Assembly (NCBI GenBank): GCA_047921175.1
Contig: JBLRWQ010000112.1
Span: 1 to 6,246 of the forward strand
DNA from: T1Sed10-7 sp047921175
Lineage (GTDB): Bacteria; Actinomycetota; Nitriliruptoria; Nitriliruptorales; Nitriliruptoraceae
Reading direction: 5' to 3'
Length of the DNA: 6,246 bases
The notes below the pieces were generated by a model. The model was given only the letters and a program-made list of their open reading frames with translations, was not told the DNA's origin and made no database searches. Below, piece by piece: positions 1 through 6,246 of this stretch (position 1 is its first letter; each line of letters starts with the position of its first letter). Position numbers and translations under genes: made by a program.

Positions 1-534
1 GAAAGAACCGGATAGATTTGCGACCGTTTCCACCCATAGGCAGCCAGCAGCTTCGTCTAGAACGGCAATGGCCACGTACGTGTTTGGCGCGATCTCGCCT
101 GGCGGACGGGCGATGCTGGGGTCCTCTGCGAGCACCATAAGGTCGGCGAACACCGAGTCGAGTTCCGTCCCCCCGAAAGCCGAGTTCAACAGGTCCGACG
201 CTTCCAGTGTCATCTCCTCGTTCTCTACCACCGATCGCACGGCCTCAGCGAAGAGGCGCTCGAGTTCGACGAGGACGGCGTCGACGTACTCGAGGGTGAT
301 CTCGTCGGGGATCACCGTGATGTCGATCTCCGCCGGCGGGTCGGGCTCCGGCGCGGGATCCGGGTCCTCCGCGGCCTCAGGCTCGTCGACCACCTCGGCG
401 TCATCGTCCTCGTCGACGGGTGCCTCAGGGGCGTCGATCGCCTCGATGCCGTCACCGTCGTCCGGGCTGCTGCAGCCGGACAGGACCGCGACGGCCAAGA
501 CCCCGACGATGGCCCATCTCCGCGTCCGGTGCAC
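1..534 (-). CDS. Putative secreted lipoprotein of unknown function (3' end outside window)
   Basis: The minus-strand frame is open from a GTG at 534-532 to the window edge, giving 178 residues without a stop. The N-terminus has a short basic stretch (R3, R5, R6), a hydrophobic segment (about 8-18) and a lipobox LSGC with the lipidated cysteine at residue 21, so the product is predicted to be a lipoprotein anchored on the outer face of the cytoplasmic membrane. Residues 22-72 form a low-complexity linker rich in Asp, Glu, Pro and Ala. From about residue 73 a folded, mainly helical domain begins (VIPDEITLEYVDAVLVELE). No Lys occurs in the visible protein and no positive residue lies between R6 and R93. 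I do not recognise the domain. The start is supported by the lipobox position and by a purine-rich G7 stretch a few bases upstream. The gene lies 120 bp downstream of the reductase gene on the same strand; cotranscription is possible but unproven. Codons in the distal part (about 1-230) are less GC-rich and include CTA three times. Confidence 0.8.
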   Translation of the reverse strand, partial: MHRTRRWAIVGVLAVAVLSGCSSPDDGDGIEAIDAPEAPVDEDDDAEVVDEPEAAEDPDPAPEPDPPAEIDITVIPDEITLEYVDAVLVELERLFAEAVRSVVENEEMTLEASDLLNSAFGGTELDSVFADLMVLAEDPSIARPPGEIAPNTYVAIAVLDEAAGCLWVETVANLSGSF

Positions 535-562
535 GGTCCCCCCCGATGCCTGACGTCCGAGG

Positions 563-568
563 AACCTA
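563..568 (-). promoter_or_regulatory. Candidate -10 element of the lipoprotein gene
   Basis: On the minus strand the hexamer TAGGTT fits the actinobacterial -10 pattern TANNNT and would place transcription start about 20 bases before the GTG codon. No convincing -35 is seen at 17-18 bp (the bases there read about TTCCTC). This is a pattern match only; the gene could equally be read through from the reductase. Confidence 0.28.
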
Positions 569-606
569 GCCCGCCAGCGCCGCCGTGAGGAACCGAAGCG
601 TGCGCC

Positions 607-615
607 TGTGGACAA
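607..615 (-). other. Single DnaA-box-like nonamer
   Basis: The minus strand reads TTGTCCACA, identical to the preferred DnaA box of high-GC actinobacteria such as Streptomyces. It sits in the short gap between the reductase and lipoprotein genes. I found no second exact copy in the window and no AT-rich region, so this is not an origin. It could be an isolated DnaA regulatory or titration site, or chance. Confidence 0.25.
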
Positions 616-654
616 CCGGGCACGCTCCGCGCTCAGTCCGTCGCGACCAGCGGG

Positions 655-1479
655 TCAGTCCCAGTCGGGTCCGAAGTCGGGGTCGATCAGTCGACCGCCG
701 CATTCGAGTCCATCGATCCTTGCCATCTGCTCGTCCGACAGTTCGAAACCGAACACGTCGAAGTTGGACCTGATGCGCTCCGGCGTGCCGGACTTGGGGA
801 TCGCGACCACCCCGGGGCGCTGGAGCATCCACCGCAGGGTGACCTGCGCCGGGCCGACACCGTGCTCCTCGGCGATCGCGCGCAGGACCTCATCCTCGGC
901 CACCTTGCCGCGAGCCAGCGGCGAGTAGGCGGTCAAGAAGCCGCCACGGGTAGACAGGACCTCCTCGATGGCCGACACGCCGAGGTAGGGGTGGTGCTCG
1001 ACCTGGTCGGTGACCACCGGCGCCATCTCGTAGGCACGACGCAACATGCGGGATGGGAAGTTGGAGACCCCGATCTGCCTCGTGAGCCCATCGTGCACCA
1101 GGGTGGTCATGGCCTCCAGCGTCTCGGCCAGGGGCGCCACCGACTCCGCCGGCCAGTGCAGCAGGATGAGGTCGACGTACTCGAGCCCGAGCTCGCGGAG
1201 GCTGTCCTGTGTGGAACGGCGGACATCCGCCGACCGGGCGTTGGACGGCTTGACCTTCGTGGTCACGAAGACCTCGTCACGGTCCAGCCCGCTGTCGTGC
1301 AGGGCACGGCCGACCTCAGCCTCGTTCTCGTACCCCTGTGCGGTGTCGAGGTGGCGGTACCCGACCTCGAGCGCCAGCAGCGAGCTGCGGTAGGCGTCGT
1401 CACCGGACAGCTGGAAGGTCCCGAACCCGAGCCGAGGCACCGCTGTCCCGTCGCTGAGCGTGAACGTCGTCGTGTCCAT
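655..1479 (-). CDS. Aldo/keto reductase, 2,5-diketo-D-gluconate reductase type (AKR5C-like)
   Basis: This 274-residue protein is a full-length cytosolic aldo/keto reductase of the (beta/alpha)8-barrel family, which uses NADPH to reduce carbonyls to alcohols. The catalytic tetrad is complete: D45 and Y50 in HLDTAQGYENE, K75 in TTKV, and H108 in LLHWP. Further family landmarks are the N-terminal VPRLGFGTF (14-22), GVSNF (137-141), the QVEHHPY strand (159-165), AYSPLARG (184-191), and the cofactor-binding IPKSGTPERIRSN (227-239). Overall pattern and length match the AKR5 group (DkgA/DkgB, YvgN/GlvR-like); the physiological substrate (diketogluconate, methylglyoxal or another aldehyde) cannot be told from sequence. 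The ATG is chosen because it begins right at the conserved N-terminal strand and has GGGAGG (1486-1491) six bases upstream; a longer frame upstream is not supported. It is divergent from the ABC-F gene. The final TGA is at 657-655. Confidence 0.93.
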   Translation of the reverse strand: MDTTTFTLSDGTAVPRLGFGTFQLSGDDAYRSSLLALEVGYRHLDTAQGYENEAEVGRALHDSGLDRDEVFVTTKVKPSNARSADVRRSTQDSLRELGLEYVDLILLHWPAESVAPLAETLEAMTTLVHDGLTRQIGVSNFPSRMLRRAYEMAPVVTDQVEHHPYLGVSAIEEVLSTRGGFLTAYSPLARGKVAEDEVLRAIAEEHGVGPAQVTLRWMLQRPGVVAIPKSGTPERIRSNFDVFGFELSDEQMARIDGLECGGRLIDPDFGPDWD

Positions 1480-1496
1480 GATCTGCCTCCCGAGGG

Positions 1497-1531
1497 TTGC
1501 GTGACCGCGCGCCGTGACGACGCGGTAGCAA
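1497..1531. repeat. Interrupted inverted repeat in the reductase leader
   Basis: TTGC (1497-1500) plus ACCGCG (1504-1509) mirror CGCGGT (1521-1526) plus GCAA (1528-1531): ten paired positions with a 3/1 asymmetric interior and an 11-base centre. It lies between the candidate reductase -10 and its ribosome binding site. It could therefore be a repressor operator just downstream of the transcription start or a hairpin in the 5' UTR. No regulator gene is visible in the window to pair with it. Confidence 0.4.
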
Positions 1532-1539
1532 GGCCTTCG

Positions 1540-1545
1540 ACGATA
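1540..1545 (-). promoter_or_regulatory. Candidate -10 element of the reductase gene
   Basis: The minus strand reads TATCGT, fitting TANNNT. It would start transcription near 1533 and give a leader of roughly 54 bases that begins with the 1497-1531 inverted repeat. No good -35 is visible upstream. Pattern match only. Confidence 0.28.
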
Positions 1546-1571
1546 AGCCGCGCGTTCGGTGGCAGCCGCAT

Positions 1572-1599
1572 CCGGCCCCGTCCGAAGGACTTGGGCCGG
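1572..1599. repeat. Strong GC hairpin in the divergent region
   Basis: CCGGCCC (1572-1578) pairs with GGGCCGG (1593-1599). Inside, GTCC (1580-1583) pairs with GGAC (1587-1590) around a GAA loop, leaving a 1/2-base internal loop: eleven base pairs in 28 bases. There is no T-tract on either side, so it is not a classical terminator for either direction. It lies upstream of both candidate promoters and may be a protein-binding dyad or just GC-rich symmetry. Confidence 0.4.
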
Positions 1600-1642
1600 G
1601 GCGTGGCCGAAGCCCTGCCGTCGCGTCACGTGAGCCGGGTGG

Positions 1643-1648
1643 TACCCT
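1643..1648 (+). promoter_or_regulatory. Candidate -10 element of the ABC-F gene
   Basis: TACCCT fits TANNNT and would start transcription at an A near 1654-1655, giving a leader of about 126 bases that includes the possible 15-codon ORF and the hairpin at 1744-1762. No clear -35 hexamer is seen. It lies inside a small dyad, GGGT-GGT-ACCC (1637-1647). Confidence 0.3.
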
Positions 1649-1679
1649 TCCACAACCGCGTCGAACGCCCCGTCGGGTG

Positions 1680-1727
1680 ATGCGGGTCCGAGTCCCCGTT
1701 CCCGGGAGTCCCTGTGAGGCTGGGTAG
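1680..1727 (+). promoter_or_regulatory. Possible leader-peptide ORF upstream of the ABC-F gene
   Basis: An ATG (1680-1682, directly preceded by an in-frame GTG at 1677) opens a 15-codon frame reading MRVRVPVPGSPCEAG and ending at TAG 1725-1727, which is 53 bases before the ABC-F start. Inside it GAGTCCC occurs twice (1690-1696 and 1706-1712), and the palindrome TCCCGGGA (1700-1707) offers alternative pairings. ABC-F resistance genes are often controlled by ribosome stalling on short leader ORFs, which is why this is noted. The upstream bases (GTCGGGT) are only a weak ribosome binding site, and a frame this short can occur by chance. Confidence 0.25.
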
Positions 1728-1743
1728 CTGACCATCGGCCGCC

Positions 1744-1762
1744 GTCGGCATCGTGCGCCGAC
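1744..1762 (+). repeat. Hairpin just upstream of the ABC-F ribosome binding site
   Basis: GTCGGC (1744-1749) and GCCGAC (1757-1762) form a perfect 6-bp stem with a 7-base loop, ending eight bases before the GGAG motif (1770-1773). There is no U-tract. It could affect translation initiation or be the final stem of an attenuator; chance is also possible in DNA this rich in GC. Confidence 0.35.
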
Positions 1763-1780
1763 CGGACGTGGAGCTGCCCC

Positions 1781-3310
<1,530 letters not shown>

Positions 3311-3318
3311 GGCGTCCT

Positions 3319-3358
3319 GACCGAGGCCGCGGAACGGCGAGGCTCAGAGCGGCCGGTC
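3319..3358 (+). terminator. Candidate U-less terminator hairpin after the ABC-F gene
   Basis: GACC (3319-3322) and GGCCGC (3325-3330) pair with GCGGCC (3349-3354) and GGTC (3355-3358): ten base pairs with a 2-base bulge and an 18-base loop, starting eight bases after the stop codon. There is no T-tract; U-less hairpins at gene ends have been proposed as terminators in high-GC actinobacteria. Confidence 0.4.
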
Positions 3359-3442
3359 GACACGAACGGGCGCAACTCCATGGGCGGGCGGTAGCCGGAC
3401 GGACGTCGGTGGCGGCACCGGGAGCCACGCGGACGGGCTCTG

Positions 3443-3448
3443 TAGGGT
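3443..3448 (+). promoter_or_regulatory. Candidate -10 element of gltS
   Basis: TAGGGT, preceded by TG, fits the actinobacterial TANNNT pattern and would start transcription near 3455, about 55 bases before the gltS start. It overlaps the dyad GGTC-GTC-GACC (3446-3456), a possible operator. No convincing -35 is visible. Confidence 0.33.
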
Positions 3449-3509
3449 CGTCGACCGACACGCGCGGTCCCAATGCCGCGCCGCCCGTCCGACCGACCTC
3501 GGAGCTCCT

Positions 3510-4952
3510 GTGACCGTCGCCGTCGTCGATGTCTTCACCGCGCTGCTCGTCATCGGGTTGTTCCTGGTGGCGGCGAAGTGGTTGCGCGCTCGGATCCCGC
3601 TGTTCCGCCGGCTGTTCCTGCCGGCGTCCGTGATCGGCGGCGCGCTCGCGCTGCTCGTGGGGCCGCAGGTGCTCGGACGGCTGGTGGACGCCGTCGGCGG
3701 ACCGACCTGGCTGGAGGGCGGGCTGCTGCCCGACGCGGTGCTGGAGGTCTGGGCGGAGCTGCCCGTGCTGCTGATCAGCGTCGTGTTCGCGGCCCTGTTC
3801 ATCGGCAAACACATCCCCGGGATCCGCCAGATCTGGGAGGTCGCCGGCCCACAGGTGGCGTTGGGGCAGTCGATCGCCTGGGGTCAGTACGTGGTCGGGT
3901 TGCTGCTCGGCCTGCTCGTGCTCGGCCCCGTCTTCGGCCTCCCCCCGGTGGCCGGCGCGCTGATCGAGATCGGGTTCGAGGGCGGCCACGGCACCGCCGC
4001 CGGCCTGTCCTCCACCTTCGAGGAGTTCGGCTTCGCCGAGGGCACCGACCTGGCGCTCGGGCTGGCGACGATCGGGCTGCTGGCCGGGGTGCTGATCGGG
4101 ACCGTCATCGTCAACTGGGGCGTACGGACGGGTCGTATCGCGCTCGACCAGCGCGGCGATCCCGTGGATGCCGCCCGGGCGTCGACCGAGGACGACCTCG
4201 ACGACCTCGACGACCGCGAGGGCGCCAGGCGTCAGGACGACGGCACGACCTCCACCGACCCGATGTCGATCCACCTCGGCTTCGTCGCGGTGGCGATCGC
4301 GATCGGGTGGCTGCTCCTGCGCGCGCTCGAAGCCCTCGAGGTGGCGACCTGGGGCGGCGAGGACGGGCTCGAGCTGCTGGTGCACCTGCCGCTGTTCCCG
4401 ATGGCGATGCTCGGTGGGGTGCTCCTGCAGCTCCTGCTCGACCGCACCGGCCGGGCCGAGCTCGTGGAACGCCACCTCGTCAACCGCATCTCCGGCACGG
4501 CGCTCGACCTGATCATCGTCGCCGCCCTCGGCACGCTGTCGCTGGAGGCGATCGGCGGCAACCTCGGCCCGTTCGTGCTCCTCGCCGTCGCCGGGATCGT
4601 CTGGAACGTCGCGGCGTTCCTGCTGCTCGCCCCGAGGATCGTCCCGGAGTACGCCTACGAGCGGGGGCTGGGCGACTTCGGGCAGTCCATGGGGATGACC
4701 GTGACCGGGCTGCTGCTGATGCGCATCGCCGATCCACCCAACCGCTCCGGCGGGCTGGAGGCGTTCGGCTACAAGCAGTTGCTGTTCGAACCGGTCGTCG
4801 GCGGCGGGCTGTTCACCGCCGCGTCCGTTCCCCTCATCGCCCAGGTCGGGGCGGTACCGGTCCTCATCGGCACGAGCGTCCTGCTGGTGTTCTGGGTCGT
4901 GCTCGGGTTGCGCCGGTTCGGCCCGGCGGAGCCGGCGGGTCCCGCGAGCTGA
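3510..4952 (+). CDS. gltS: Sodium/glutamate symporter family protein (GltS, ESS family)
   Basis: This is a 480-residue integral membrane protein with roughly ten to twelve hydrophobic segments, in two halves separated by a hydrophilic loop (about 204-252). The first half carries the re-entrant-loop motif GGHGTA (158-163) after an IEIGFE stretch, typical of GltS/ESS secondary transporters that import glutamate with sodium. The second half has the corresponding glycine-rich stretch GQSMGMTVTGLLLMRIADP (391-409). The central loop is strongly acidic (DDLDDLDD near 228-235) and makes the protein clearly longer than E. coli GltS (about 400 residues). The glutamate specificity is inferred from the family; related branches may carry other anions. 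The GTG start is chosen for GGAG (3501-3504) five bases upstream and because the first membrane segment begins at once. It follows the ABC-F gene by 199 bp, after a terminator-like hairpin and with its own candidate -10, so it is probably transcribed separately. Confidence 0.88.
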   Translation: MTVAVVDVFTALLVIGLFLVAAKWLRARIPLFRRLFLPASVIGGALALLVGPQVLGRLVDAVGGPTWLEGGLLPDAVLEVWAELPVLLISVVFAALFIGKHIPGIRQIWEVAGPQVALGQSIAWGQYVVGLLLGLLVLGPVFGLPPVAGALIEIGFEGGHGTAAGLSSTFEEFGFAEGTDLALGLATIGLLAGVLIGTVIVNWGVRTGRIALDQRGDPVDAARASTEDDLDDLDDREGARRQDDGTTSTDPMSIHLGFVAVAIAIGWLLLRALEALEVATWGGEDGLELLVHLPLFPMAMLGGVLLQLLLDRTGRAELVERHLVNRISGTALDLIIVAALGTLSLEAIGGNLGPFVLLAVAGIVWNVAAFLLLAPRIVPEYAYERGLGDFGQSMGMTVTGLLLMRIADPPNRSGGLEAFGYKQLLFEPVVGGGLFTAASVPLIAQVGAVPVLIGTSVLLVFWVVLGLRRFGPAEPAGPAS

Positions 4953-5014
4953 CGGCAGGGCGAGGTCGGCGAGACGACGCAGCGAGACCGTCCGGCCACG
5001 CATGCGGGCGGGTC

Positions 5015-5036
5015 GGCCGTTCAGCCGAGGACGGCC
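5015..5036 (+). terminator. Candidate hairpin downstream of gltS
   Basis: GGCCGT (5015-5020) and ACGGCC (5031-5036) form a perfect 6-bp stem with a 10-base loop, about 60 bases after the gltS stop and upstream of the candidate glgB promoter. There is no T-tract, so a terminator role is only suggested by position. Confidence 0.3.
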
Positions 5037-5061
5037 ACCGCGACCGGCGGCCCCACACGAC

Positions 5062-5067
5062 TACGGT
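5062..5067 (+). promoter_or_regulatory. Candidate -10 element of glgB
   Basis: TACGGT fits TANNNT and would start transcription about 66 bases before the glgB GTG codon. It overlaps the dyad CGGTC-GG-GACCG (5064-5075), similar to the one at the candidate gltS promoter. No clear -35 is seen. Confidence 0.28.
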
Positions 5068-5139
5068 CGGGACCGAACGCGGCTCGGCTGCCAGCACCTG
5101 CAGCACGGGTCGTCCCCACCCTCGACGTCAGGGACCGAC

Positions 5140-6246
<1,107 letters not shown>

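Larger units (their letters stand above)
1480..1780. other. Divergent intergenic region between reductase and ABC-F genes
   Basis: This 301-bp stretch has no conserved protein and no recognisable tRNA or known riboswitch. It should hold the promoters of both flanking genes. It contains a candidate minus-strand -10 (1540-1545), a candidate plus-strand -10 (1643-1648), inverted repeats at 1497-1531, 1572-1599 and 1744-1762, the 8-bp palindromes TCACGTGA (1626-1633) and TCCCGGGA (1700-1707), and a possible 15-codon ORF (1680-1727). Individual elements are listed separately. Confidence 0.8.

Noticed and set aside
68..553. Plus-strand 161-codon ORF rich in Ser/Ala/Thr
   Set aside because: It is antisense to the lipoprotein gene; the Ser-rich composition is the mirror of the acidic linker codons, while the minus frame has a signal peptide and lipobox.
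1637..1665. T-box-like GGGTGGTACC
   Set aside because: The match to the T-box antiterminator stops after ten bases (followed by CTTCC, not GCG), no specifier stem is recognisable upstream, and the downstream gene is not an aminoacyl-tRNA synthetase or amino-acid gene.
862..1680. Plus-strand 272-codon ORF
   Set aside because: It is antisense to the reductase, has no recognisable domain, and the opposite strand carries a complete catalytic tetrad.
1680..1715. tRNA T-arm-like GGGTCCGAGTCCCC
   Set aside because: Only a 4-bp stem forms around the loop and no acceptor, D or anticodon stem can be assembled around it.

Overview
This 6.2 kb window is GC-rich with GC-ending codons, GTG starts at three of five main genes, and TANNNT-type promoter hexamers. 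That points to a high-GC Actinomycetota chromosome, possibly a deep-branching lineage; the exact lineage cannot be read from this sequence. Five real genes are visible, two of them cut by the window edges, and gene order looks like an ordinary chromosomal segment. I see no mobile element, CRISPR array, tRNA or rRNA.

Layout. A minus-strand lipoprotein gene of unknown function runs off the left edge (1-534). Upstream of it on the same strand lies an aldo/keto reductase gene of the 2,5-diketo-D-gluconate reductase type (655-1479). A 301-bp divergent intergenic region (1480-1780) follows, with several inverted repeats and a possible 15-codon leader ORF. The plus strand then carries an ABC-F ribosome-associated ATPase (1781-3310), a sodium/glutamate symporter-family protein GltS (3510-4952), and the first 369 codons of the glycogen branching enzyme GlgB (5140 to the right edge). 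The glgB reading frame is open to the end of the window and has no stop here.

The genes do not form an obvious single pathway. The 121-200 bp gaps between them, most with a hairpin or a TANNNT hexamer, suggest mostly independent transcription units. Themes are translation rescue or antibiotic protection (ABC-F), amino-acid uptake (GltS), carbon storage (GlgB) and carbonyl reduction (AKR). Nothing amounts to a clearly new system. The leads most worth checking are the structured leader with a possible uORF before the ABC-F gene, the altered ATPase signature motifs of that protein, and a similar GGTC/GACC dyad overlapping the candidate -10 elements of both gltS and glgB.
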